Source: JAPLMW01 sp964619675
Lineage (GTDB): Bacteria; Planctomycetota; Phycisphaerae; Sedimentisphaerales; UBA12454
NCBI GenBank assembly: GCA_964619675.1
Contig: CAZUEO010000045.1
Location: 1-12,475, forward strand
Length of the DNA stretch: 12,475 nucleotides
Direction of reading: 5' to 3'
Made by a program: the position numbers and the translations under genes
Shown: piece after piece, positions 6,807-12,475 of the stretch
Numbering within the stretch: position 1 is the first letter of the stretch
Layout of the letters: each line of letters opens with the position of its first letter
Notes under the pieces: generated by a model
Database searches by the model: none
The model's input: the letters and a program-made list of their open reading frames with translations, nothing else
Told to the model about the DNA's origin: nothing

Positions 6807-8294
6807 GTGATTTGGGCCGCTACAAAAGAAGAAATAAAACAGACCATTTTCAGAACCCTGATAATGCTGGCCGTCAGTTCCACCATTGCCCTGCTCACTC
6901 ACATGCTCAAGCTGAACAATCAGCAGGTAGTTGCCTCCTCGATTTTCGTTATGATAGTAATGGCAACCCTGCTTTTCTGGAAGTTCCGGCTGGCCATCGC
7001 ATTCATCGGCATCGGCGTGCTTATGGGCACAAACGCCCTCGACCTGCCGACATTCGTCAGGGAATGCAAGATTGACGTGATTCTGTTCCTCGTCGGCATG
7101 ATGGTAACTGTCGGCGTATTAAGGGAGCTCGGCCTTTTTACCTGGATAATCCAGAGCGTGATAAAAACGCCGAGGATGACAGGCAGACTATTCATCATAA
7201 TAGTTATGTTCTTAAGCGCGATTATGGCCTGCGTCGTTGACGAAGTTACCTCCATCGTCTTTATGGCAACGCTTGTTTTCCAGGTCTGCGACACGCTGAA
7301 ACTCTCGCCGATACCCTTTTTGATAATTTCCGTTATAGCCACCAACATCGGCTCAAGCGGCACAATGCTCGGCAATCCCGTCGGCATTGTCATCGGCCAG
7401 AACGTCACGCCGCCGCTTAGTTTCATAGATTTCATAGTCTGGTCGCTGCCTGTTATGATTGTTACACTGGCGGTTACAATGGTTGTACTTCTGTGGTGGT
7501 ATCGCAGGGAAATTAATCTGCTTTCGGAAAGGCTCGCCGCCAGACGCCAATTGGGCCTGGGCCTGGGGCCGCTGGTAAATGTCCCTTACAAAATGGGGCT
7601 GGCGATTCTTGTCGGTATGATATGTTTAATCGGTCTGCATCATAGCATCGAAGTAAAGCTCGGCCTTGCGCCGAATACGGCCCTAATTGTTGCCCCGCTG
7701 GTCATTGCAGGCTTTTTAATGGTACTACGCCAGGACAGAGCCAGGCACTATATTGAGAACGATGTCGAATGGTGGACGCTTTTATTTTTTATGATGCTCT
7801 TTGCCGTCGCAGGCTCGCTGCAGCATACGCACGTAACTGAGGAGATTGCAGGCCATTTTCAGAACGTCTTTGGCGACAGGCCTTCGCTTCTTATGCCGGT
7901 AATTATCGCTCTGTCCGCCGCCGGCTCAGCCTTATTGGATAACGTAGTTCTGGTCGCGGCTTTTGTGCCGGTCGTGGACAAGCTGGGGCAAACGCCTTTA
8001 ATCTGGGCGCTGCTCCACGGCGCCTGCCTTGGCGGCAATATAACGATGATTGGCTCTACTGCTAACATTGTTGCAATTGGAATGGCCGAGAAGCGTTATC
8101 GAACATCCATCAAGTTCTTTGAATGGCTCAAGGTCGGCCTCGTTGCAGGTATTATCTCCTGTCTCATTGCCTGGGCATCAATAACCATGATGGCGACTCG
8201 TATGCCGACAAAGCAGCAGCGACTGGACAAAGCGGCATCGCATATGAGGGCCCATTCTGCAACATACAACATTGTCGAACCAAATAAACCATAG
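6807..8294 (+). CDS. SLC13/ArsB/NhaD-type ion transporter superfamily permease
   Basis: A 495-residue inner-membrane protein with 12-13 hydrophobic segments, roughly at 17-33, 42-58, 61-78, 88-106, 128-148, 168-185, 206-231, 262-280, 291-306, 322-340, 361-389, 400-424 and 441-463. Two related re-entrant motifs mark the inverted-repeat fold of the superfamily: TNIGSSGTMLGNPVGI (179-194) and GGNITMIGSTANIVAIG (409-425). Each is preceded by an acidic helix residue, DE at 145-146 and LDN at 377-379. The superfamily carries Na+-coupled dicarboxylates, arsenite, citrate or Na+/H+; residues alone do not decide the substrate here. The start is GTG 6807 with GGGAG (6793-6797) 9 nt upstream, inside the same operon as the EIIA-CBS gene. 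The cytoplasmic tail (about 464-495) is charged. Confidence 0.85.
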   Translation: MIWAATKEEIKQTIFRTLIMLAVSSTIALLTHMLKLNNQQVVASSIFVMIVMATLLFWKFRLAIAFIGIGVLMGTNALDLPTFVRECKIDVILFLVGMMVTVGVLRELGLFTWIIQSVIKTPRMTGRLFIIIVMFLSAIMACVVDEVTSIVFMATLVFQVCDTLKLSPIPFLIISVIATNIGSSGTMLGNPVGIVIGQNVTPPLSFIDFIVWSLPVMIVTLAVTMVVLLWWYRREINLLSERLAARRQLGLGLGPLVNVPYKMGLAILVGMICLIGLHHSIEVKLGLAPNTALIVAPLVIAGFLMVLRQDRARHYIENDVEWWTLLFFMMLFAVAGSLQHTHVTEEIAGHFQNVFGDRPSLLMPVIIALSAAGSALLDNVVLVAAFVPVVDKLGQTPLIWALLHGACLGGNITMIGSTANIVAIGMAEKRYRTSIKFFEWLKVGLVAGIISCLIAWASITMMATRMPTKQQRLDKAASHMRAHSATYNIVEPNKP

Positions 8295-8442
8295 TGTGGA
8301 ATGCCGTTTCCTGCAAATGCAGCAGGTGTTTAAGTCTCTATTTTAGCGGGACTTCTAAAGGGACATAATAATTATTGCATTGCGGGCAGGATTTTGGTAC
8401 TTTTATGCGGCAGGATGGTATGGTTTAGTTGTGTAGATAGGT
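8295..8442 (+). other. Intergenic gap with small hairpins
   Basis: This 148-bp gap has CTGC-AAAT-GCAG (around 8311-8322) and AAGTC (8332-8336)/GACTT (8350-8354). Neither is followed by a clear T-run. I see no convincing promoter for the FHA-GAF gene, so read-through from the permease operon is possible. Confidence 0.35.
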
Positions 8443-9348
8443 ATGGCAAAATCAATACATCTAATTGTGAAGCGAAATAACCAGATTGTGAACGAACTCA
8501 CATTTGACAGCACTCCCATCTATATTGGCCGCAAAGCAGGCCTCCAGATCATCCTGTCCGATATGGCGGTATCGCGCGAACACGCGATGATTTCTGCTAA
8601 AGAAGACAAATGGGCTATCGAGGATTTGGATTCTGCCAACAAGACATATCTTAACGGCCAGATAATCCGCAAGGCCGTTATCAAAAGCGGTGACGTCCTG
8701 AAAATAGCGAACTTTATCATAGAAGTTGATTTGGAAGACGGCGCCGCCAACAAAGATGAGCTTGCCTCTGCAAGCGATGACACTGCTGCTTTAGAGACGG
8801 GAGAGGCCGCATCGCTCTCAACCCCTCGCGACGAGGTAATTGTGAGAAAGCCTGACGGCATGCACGCTCCTGCGATGAGGCTGGCAGCAAGAAGACTATC
8901 GGATTTTTCCCAGGCCGTCGAGACGCTCGGCGAAGCCAAGGACCTTGACCAGCTCGTGCGCTCCCTGCTGGATACCACACTGAAGCAATTTACTGCCTCT
9001 CGCGTCTGGTGCGGCCTAAGAAGCCAGAAAACCGGCCCGATTACTTACCAGGCCGGCAAAAGGCGCGATGGCAAGCCTGTGGAACTAAAAGACATAAGAC
9101 TTCGCGATAAAATCACGGAAACGTTTGAAAGGGGTCAGTCCCTTGTCCTTCCTCAGGTCTCCGCAAAGCTTGAACAAACGGAAAGGATACGCTCTGCGAT
9201 GATAGCGAGCATCAAAAGTCCAAAGGGCTGTTTCGGCGTATTGTATGTGGACAATGCTATGGTGCACGACCATTATAGTTTAAGCGATTTGGACTATCTG
9301 ATGCTCCTTGCAATGCACACCGCTGCGATATTAAAAGATTTTCTGTAG
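8443..9348 (+). CDS. FHA domain-GAF domain signalling protein
   Basis: A 301-residue soluble protein. The N-terminal FHA domain (about 5-97) has GR (29-30), SREH (44-47) and LNG (70-72), the loop residues that bind phosphothreonine peptides. An acidic, Ala/Ser-rich linker spans about 98-130. The C-terminal half (about 153-300) reads as a GAF domain, with ALTLGEAKDLDQLVRSLLDTTL-like entry helices and the core strand GCFGVLYVDN (262-271) followed by the DLDYLMLLAMHTAAIL helix. FHA-GAF proteins usually act in Ser/Thr-kinase signalling or, with added output domains, as cyclases or transcription factors. No output domain is present, so this is a sensor or adaptor. One position differs from many FHA domains: the usual NGT turn is NKT (66-68). 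Start ATG 8443 has only a weak purine tract upstream. Its last 18 bp overlap the HNH gene tail to tail. Confidence 0.85.
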   Translation: MAKSIHLIVKRNNQIVNELTFDSTPIYIGRKAGLQIILSDMAVSREHAMISAKEDKWAIEDLDSANKTYLNGQIIRKAVIKSGDVLKIANFIIEVDLEDGAANKDELASASDDTAALETGEAASLSTPRDEVIVRKPDGMHAPAMRLAARRLSDFSQAVETLGEAKDLDQLVRSLLDTTLKQFTASRVWCGLRSQKTGPITYQAGKRRDGKPVELKDIRLRDKITETFERGQSLVLPQVSAKLEQTERIRSAMIASIKSPKGCFGVLYVDNAMVHDHYSLSDLDYLMLLAMHTAAILKDFL

Positions 9349-9951
9349 TTGAACTATATGGCCATTTTCTTCAAAATTTAAAACCGCATATTCCCCATAA
9401 TATTTCTTTGCCGCTTCATCATAAGCCTTTGCAGCCTCTATTTCATTCTCGAAATATCCCAAGTGTATATGTTTGCCGCGGTATCCTATAGCAGCAAGCC
9501 ATTTTTTATGTCCTTTTTTGCGGGATACTCCCCTGTATTTTGAGCTTTTACTATCAATTTCTCTTGTGCTGTTGGCCCTGTTTTCCCCCGCCGTTGCGAT
9601 TCGCAGGTTGGCTTTTCTGTTATCAAGGGTGTTTCGGTTTTCATGGTCAACGACCAATTCGCCGTCGTAGTTCATAATCAGCCGGTGCATATGGATAACT
9701 TTAATCTTACCGTTGATATATATTACCCGTCTGGCGTAAAAACTATCCCTGCTTCGATTTGCGAACCATTTGAACAGGTTAAGGTATTCGTAGTCTTCCG
9801 GGTCAACGATTGCGTATTGGCCTTGTGTCAGTTTGATTTTACGGAATGGATATCCGTATCGTTTTTTCCTGTAGCGTAAAAGAAAATATACAGTGCTGTT
9901 TTCGATGAACGTTGGGTACGAAATTTGAAAATTAATTTTGATTCTGGACAT
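9331..9951 (-). CDS. HNH endonuclease with C-terminal AP2 DNA-binding domain
   Basis: A 206-residue protein. The HNH region spans about 86-128: MHR (88-90), VDHENRN (101-107) and the conserved NLRIAT (115-120) plus N124 and N127 pattern. The AP2/ERF-like DNA-binding domain spans about 138-193 (KYRGVS, KKWLAAI, LGYF, EAAKAYDEAAKKYYGEYAVLNF). This arrangement is common in phage and free-standing homing-type nucleases that nick DNA at specific sites. H89/H103 and D102 suggest an intact nuclease. Start ATG 9951 has GAGGAA (9962-9957) 5 nt upstream and a promoter at 10109-10081. The N-terminal 60 residues are Tyr/Lys-rich and unassigned. The tail-to-tail overlap with the FHA-GAF gene, the AT-rich leader and the repeat-rich upstream region suggest acquired DNA. 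It may act as a selfish nuclease rather than serve the host. Confidence 0.88.
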   Translation of the reverse strand: MSRIKINFQISYPTFIENSTVYFLLRYRKKRYGYPFRKIKLTQGQYAIVDPEDYEYLNLFKWFANRSRDSFYARRVIYINGKIKVIHMHRLIMNYDGELVVDHENRNTLDNRKANLRIATAGENRANSTREIDSKSSKYRGVSRKKGHKKWLAAIGYRGKHIHLGYFENEIEAAKAYDEAAKKYYGEYAVLNFEENGHIVQLQKIF

Positions 9952-9993
9952 AATAATTCCTCTTCAAAAAATGATAATGGGATTTTAGGGATG

Positions 9994-10017
9994 GAATAAT
10001 CTGAAATGCGATTATTC
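9994..10017. promoter_or_regulatory. Perfect 8-bp dyad in the HNH gene leader
   Basis: GAATAATC (9994-10001) and GATTATTC (10010-10017) are exact inverted repeats with an 8-nt centre. It lies between the promoter and the HNH start, so it may be a repressor operator or an mRNA hairpin limiting translation. Confidence 0.4.
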
Positions 10018-10080
10018 GCTTATCCTGCGTCGGAATAAGGACTTATGTTGAATATTAACTTTTTACTTAATTATTCTATT

Positions 10081-10109
10081 ATTTTACTATTTTACATAAC
10101 AAAAGTCAA
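10081..10109 (-). promoter_or_regulatory. Promoter of the HNH-AP2 gene
   Basis: TTGACT (10109-10104) and TAAAAT (10086-10081), each 5/6 to consensus, with a 17-bp spacer. The leader to ATG 9951 would be about 120 nt. Confidence 0.6.
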
Positions 10110-10111
10110 GG

Positions 10112-10147
10112 AAAAAATCATTTTTTTTGTTAAAAAAGTGATTTTTT
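10112..10147. terminator. Long A/T hairpin upstream of the HNH promoter
   Basis: AAAAAATCA (10112-10120) pairs with TGATTTTTT (10139-10147), and a further T-run/A-run extends the stem inward past one bulged G. It could end transcripts from the HEPN operon (minus strand) before the HNH promoter. The lack of GC in the stem weakens the terminator reading. Confidence 0.35.
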
Positions 10148-10149
10148 CT

Positions 10150-10178
10150 GGTTAGCCCCCGGACCCGTGCCGGGGGGC
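10150..10178. repeat. GC-rich hairpin with GGTTAGCCC, copy 1
   Basis: GCCCCCGG (10155-10162) and CCGGGGGGC (10170-10178) form an 8-bp stem with one bulged G and loop ACCCGTG. It begins with GGTTAGCCC (10150-10158), repeated at 10181 and 10403. Confidence 0.6.
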
Positions 10179-10180
10179 GT

Positions 10181-10231
10181 GGTTAGCCCTGCCATCACGG
10201 AGTTTACTCCCGCGGAGGCGGGGAGGCAGGG
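10181..10231. repeat. GGTTAGCCC element, copy 2, with nested hairpin
   Basis: CCCTGCC (10187-10193) pairs with GGCAGGG (10225-10231); inside, CCCGC (10209-10213) pairs with GCGGG (10218-10222). The first 34 bp match 10403-10436 at 30 positions. Confidence 0.6.
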
Positions 10232-10235
10232 TTCG

Positions 10236-10391
10236 TTTCAATTCTCAAATTTCGATTTTCTATTCTCCCGCCTTTGGCGATGCAACCAGTTGCTGCCTTC
10301 GGTTCGGAATTCTTTTATTTTACTGCGTCCCTTTAGGACTGCGTAATACTGTCTGTTCCTCATCGCAGCCCTTGGCAGCAACTGTAATTTT
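10236..10391 (+). repeat. Mosaic direct repeat, copy A
   Basis: Two modules recur near the right end of the window in the same order and orientation. Module 1 (10236-10279) matches 12372-12415 at 37 of 44 positions. Module 2 (10360-10391) matches 12434-12465 at all 32. Here they are separated by 80 bp, against 18 bp in copy B. The extra DNA begins with CAGTTGCTGCC (10287-10297), the exact reverse complement of GGCAGCAACTG (10374-10384) inside module 2, so copy A could fold into a large stem-loop. Confidence 0.75.
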
Positions 10392-10402
10392 CCTTAAATT
10401 TG

Positions 10403-10469
10403 GGTTAGCCCTGCCGACATGGAGTTTACCCCCGCGCAGAGCCTGCCCTCGAGTAGTCGGGGGCGGGGG
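10403..10469. repeat. GGTTAGCCC element, copy 3, with GC-rich hairpin
   Basis: It begins with GGTTAGCCCTGCC like copy 2 and then has CCCCCGC (10429-10435) facing GCGGGGG (10463-10469). A T-rich run (about 10475-10496) follows on the plus strand, but no plus-strand gene upstream needs a terminator. Confidence 0.55.
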
Positions 10470-10550
10470 CCGGGGTTTTCTTTTTCACTTTTTGCAACTG
10501 AACCAATGGCCGCTGTTTATTCCACTTTGTTAAAGATAGTGAGAAAAAAA

Positions 10551-11192
10551 TTAACTAAAGTTTGTTAACAAAAACTGCTCTGTAAATCCAATTACGCTGC
10601 TGACACTTTCTTTATCGATTTTGTCCCACTCTGCATGAAAAGCTTTATTCCTGAGTTTAACATAGCTTTGGACTATTGGAACTTGTGCTCCTTTAATTGT
10701 ACCTTTGGCTTTAAGAGCGTTTATAACATCGGACATATCTTTACCTTCTACATCCAACTTTTCTTTTATCGCCAAACGTTTTAATGCATCTTCGAGCGCA
10801 GCACAGGCAAGAACCGCTGCAACGTCTTTACTCTCATCCAACGCTTTTTTTGCCAGAGCTGTAAAATCTGCAAATATCTCAGCAGATATTTGACCTTCTA
10901 CTGTAGATAACCACCCTCCCTTAACTTCACCTTTGGCTGCTTGGAGTATGCTAATTCCAGCCTCAGTACTTGTAGGACTATTAGATGATGTATATGCAGC
11001 CAATGCCTCGCAATATGAATGATTATCTCCAAATATTTTTTTTAGGAACGAAAGTGACGCAGAACGGAAACCTACATACTTGCTATGACTCACCGACCAC
11101 GAATACTCTGATTCGCGCTTTTTTGTTAATAAAACTTCATTCCCAAACTTTATTAACTCATCAAATCGCTTTAATATTTCATTTGTTGTCAT
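10551..11192 (-). CDS. HEPN-fold protein with R-x4-H ribonuclease motif (DUF4145-like C-terminus)
   Basis: A 213-residue soluble, mostly helical protein. The C-terminal half (about 105-210) reads as a HEPN domain: a helix DVAAVLACAALEDALKRLA (123-141), a helix DMSDVINALKAKGTI (152-166) and the signature RNKAFH (181-186), in which R181 and H186 form R-x4-H, the catalytic motif of HEPN ribonucleases in toxins, Abi and CRISPR proteins. The N-terminal half (about 1-100) has the F-x2-LI-x2-G...-SLSFL-x2-IFG...-AGISILQAAK-x4-GGWL pattern seen in other uncharacterised HEPN proteins of bacteria. ATG 11192 has only a weak AGAAG upstream. It lies 38 bp after the membrane-protein gene and is probably translated from the same mRNA. 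The DNA is more AT-rich than the left part of the window, suggesting transfer. The HEPN call is strong; an RNase or defence role is inferred. Confidence 0.75.
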   Translation of the reverse strand: MTTNEILKRFDELIKFGNEVLLTKKRESEYSWSVSHSKYVGFRSASLSFLKKIFGDNHSYCEALAAYTSSNSPTSTEAGISILQAAKGEVKGGWLSTVEGQISAEIFADFTALAKKALDESKDVAAVLACAALEDALKRLAIKEKLDVEGKDMSDVINALKAKGTIKGAQVPIVQSYVKLRNKAFHAEWDKIDKESVSSVIGFTEQFLLTNFS

Positions 11193-11230
11193 ATTATTTA
11201 CTTCTAATTTTTCAACAGCTCCAATGCCCT

Positions 11231-12202
11231 CTATTTATTCTGTGGCTGAGAATTACTATCTTTTTTAAGACGAAGTTCCCGATTCTTTTCCAAATTTTCA
11301 TAGAGGCGTTTTTGGTTTTCTCTTGCATCTTCGATCTTCTTTTGAGTTACTTCTGGCGTGCTAAGTTCATTAGGACTAGCCATCCAATCTAAACCTGAAC
11401 CGTTAAATTTAAGTGAATATCCCTTTGAACCGTATATGCTTGATTCTCCTGTTGCAGATACCGAATCTTGATAAACTATTTTGAAGCAGTTAAGTTGGGG
11501 GTAGAGGTTATCTTTTAGATCACAGTTATATTTGTTAGGCAAAAATGGGTAAAAAAAGTGAATTTCCTTACGCAAGATCTCTTTTGGTCCTACTGTTATT
11601 ATAGGATTAAATAAAACAGACCCATTTAGCAACTCTATATACCAACGTGATGCAAGAATATTTTGTGCTTTTCCAAGATTCATATTAGCTATAAGATTAA
11701 TACTTTCTATCGATCGCGGTTGACTATCTTCATTCTTAAATTGAAGAATTGTTTTGATACAACTTTCTGGAAATTTGTATTCTTTCTCTACACCGGGTGG
11801 AAAATATTGTAATAGTATTTTAAATGTATCTACGTTTACGTCTTCAAGCTGCCGAGTTGCATCAATTATTTCACATGAAATACTTGACTTAAAACCATGA
11901 GCCGAAAAATATCCAAATAAGAATGATACAAATACTAAAATGACTATATTTATTCCCCATTCGATGAAATTTCGTATTTTCGGTGAATCCTTTATATGAA
12001 GCCGGATTACTTTGATCAGAGGTATCCAGATGAATACAATACCTACAAGCAATGTAATAATAGGCATCCAATGTGAAAGCCTAAAGATACGAAGAACTAA
12101 TTCGCAAAGCGAGAATATGACCAACAGAGAACCTGCCAAAAGTACAAAGGTATTGTTTATAAACTTTTTATAAACATCATTATGTTTATTATTTCTTACC
12201 AT
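11231..12202 (-). CDS. Unrecognised three-TM protein with probable periplasmic domain, partner of the HEPN gene
   Basis: 323 residues from ATG 12202. A basic N-terminus is followed by three hydrophobic helices (about 19-37, 47-66 and 83-101) with a basic loop after the second. By the positive-inside rule this puts the remaining 220 residues outside the cytoplasm. That domain has four Cys (110, 148, 227, 239), which could form disulfides, and beta-like segments with Phe/Tyr/Pro (FPPGVEKEYKFPES, HFFYPFLPNKYNC). The last 40 residues are a Glu/Lys/Arg/Asn-rich helix with coiled-coil character. I recognise no family. ATG 12202 has no ribosome site. An ATG at 12253 in the same frame has an excellent GAGGAGG, but a TAA at codon 5 separates it from this frame; TTG 12226 is another possible start. 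AT-rich, unlike the left-hand genes. It is first in a two-gene operon with the HEPN gene. Confidence 0.65.
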   Translation of the reverse strand: MVRNNKHNDVYKKFINNTFVLLAGSLLVIFSLCELVLRIFRLSHWMPIITLLVGIVFIWIPLIKVIRLHIKDSPKIRNFIEWGINIVILVFVSFLFGYFSAHGFKSSISCEIIDATRQLEDVNVDTFKILLQYFPPGVEKEYKFPESCIKTILQFKNEDSQPRSIESINLIANMNLGKAQNILASRWYIELLNGSVLFNPIITVGPKEILRKEIHFFYPFLPNKYNCDLKDNLYPQLNCFKIVYQDSVSATGESSIYGSKGYSLKFNGSGLDWMASPNELSTPEVTQKKIEDARENQKRLYENLEKNRELRLKKDSNSQPQNK

Positions 12203-12238
12203 TTCGTTGACAGTATATATAAACAATAATTTTATTGA

Positions 12239-12253
12239 TTATGTATTTTCCAT
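12239..12253 (-). other. Four-codon mini-ORF with canonical ribosome site, in frame with the TM protein
   Basis: ATG GAA AAT ACA TAA (12253-12239). GAGGAGG (12265-12259) sits 5 nt upstream. It is 17 codons before and in frame with ATG 12202. It could be the original start cut off by a nonsense change, or a leader peptide that couples translation by re-initiation. Confidence 0.6.
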
Positions 12254-12280
12254 TGTTGCCTCCTCAAGGAAGTCGGATAA

Positions 12281-12286
12281 ATTATA
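12281..12286 (-). promoter_or_regulatory. -10 element of the membrane/HEPN operon
   Basis: TATAAT (12286-12281) would start transcription near 12274, just ahead of the GAGGAGG site. No good -35 is seen at 16-18 bp, so the call rests on the -10 and position. Confidence 0.4.
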
Positions 12287-12371
12287 GCCTTAAATCTGGC
12301 GGAAAGATAATTAAAAATCGACCCCCATTAGGGACTCCCTTGCCCCGTGAGATATGAAATCACCTCATCGA

Positions 12372-12465
12372 TATCAACTCTCGATTCTCGATTTTCTATT
12401 TTCCCGCCCTTGGCGCCGACTATCTCATCGGGGTCATCGCAGCCCTTGGCAGCAACTGTAATTTT
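12372..12465 (+). repeat. Mosaic direct repeat, copy B
   Basis: Module 1 (12372-12415) and module 2 (12434-12465, exact 32-bp match to 10360-10391), separated by 18 bp. The surrounding non-coding stretch 12287-12475 holds no gene that I can see. Together with copy A it brackets the AT-rich HEPN/membrane gene pair in direct orientation, about 2.04 kb apart. Confidence 0.75.
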
Positions 12466-12475
12466 TTCTTAGACC

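Larger units (their letters stand above)
9952..10550. other. Gene-free 600-bp region rich in hairpins and short repeats
   Basis: No credible ORF is present. The left third (to about 10148) is strongly AT-rich and holds the HNH promoter, a 24-bp dyad and a long A/T hairpin. From 10150 to about 10480 the composition changes abruptly, with runs of C and G, three copies of GGTTAGCCC (10150, 10181, 10403), two nested hairpins and a mosaic repeat shared with the right end of the window. The last 70 bp before the HEPN stop show nothing I can name. Confidence 0.6.

Noticed and set aside
6920..7435. Minus-strand ORF of 171 codons
   Set aside because: It is the shadow of the permease gene. Its composition mirrors the hydrophobic codons opposite.
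10150..10480. CRISPR array
   Set aside because: The repeated units are few, unevenly spaced and of different lengths, and the intervening DNA is not spacer-like. No cas gene is present.
10985..11392. Plus-strand ORF of 135 codons across the HEPN/membrane gene junction
   Set aside because: It spans two genes on the other strand, is rich in Leu/Phe as expected for AT-rich antisense, and has no ribosome site that I can see.
10360..12465. Complete integrative element with attachment sites
   Set aside because: No integrase, recombinase or transposase lies between the repeats, and the module spacing differs between copies. I keep the repeats as a finding without calling an element.
1..12475. tRNA, rRNA or riboswitch genes
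   Set aside because: I found no cloverleaf arms, conserved rRNA segments or known aptamer signatures. The hairpins present are explained as terminators or repeats.

Overview
This is a 12.5 kb bacterial chromosomal segment of mid-range GC with a Gram-negative-type cell plan, shown by a periplasmic secretion-type (GspB-like) domain. The mix of genes (M29 aminopeptidase, GpsA, HflX, CxxC-x17-CxxC mini-protein, EIIA-CBS protein beside an SLC13-type permease, FHA-GAF protein, HNH-AP2 nuclease) would fit an environmental planctomycete of the Phycisphaerae type. That assignment is inference only; there is no rRNA or other marker in the window.

Left part (1-3.9 kb). A truncated minus-strand M29 aminopeptidase and an LsrG-like monooxygenase-fold enzyme face a plus-strand SDR of the UxuB (fructuronate reductase) type across a short divergent promoter region. 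The SDR runs convergently into gpsA (minus), whose promoter places the transcription start almost on its ATG. Upstream of gpsA is a minus-strand envelope protein with a signal peptide, an internally duplicated motif and a GspB/PilP-like C-terminus, with its own good promoter.

Middle (3.9-9.35 kb). hflX (minus, apparent TTG start) and a 54-residue zinc-ribbon protein (plus) diverge from a 218-bp region holding two sigma70-type promoters with 17-bp spacers. A terminator hairpin and another promoter lead into a two-gene plus-strand operon: a PTS EIIA type-2 domain fused to a CBS pair, then a 12-13 TM ion-transporter-superfamily permease. This looks like a transporter with a dedicated phosphorylation/nucleotide-sensing regulator. 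An FHA-GAF signalling protein follows.

Right part (9.33-12.5 kb). This is accessory DNA. A minus-strand HNH-AP2 endonuclease gene overlaps the FHA-GAF gene tail to tail. Behind it lies a 600-bp non-coding stretch packed with AT-rich and GC-rich hairpins and short repeats, including three GGTTAGCCC copies. Then comes a distinctly AT-rich minus-strand pair: a three-TM protein with a probable periplasmic domain, followed by a HEPN-type protein with an intact R-x4-H ribonuclease motif. The pair sits between two direct-repeat blocks that share an exact 32-bp core and a related 44-bp module. The first gene of the pair has a canonical ribosome site and ATG followed after four codons by an in-frame stop. 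The HEPN/membrane pair with its flanking repeats is the best candidate for an undescribed defence or toxin-like system here.
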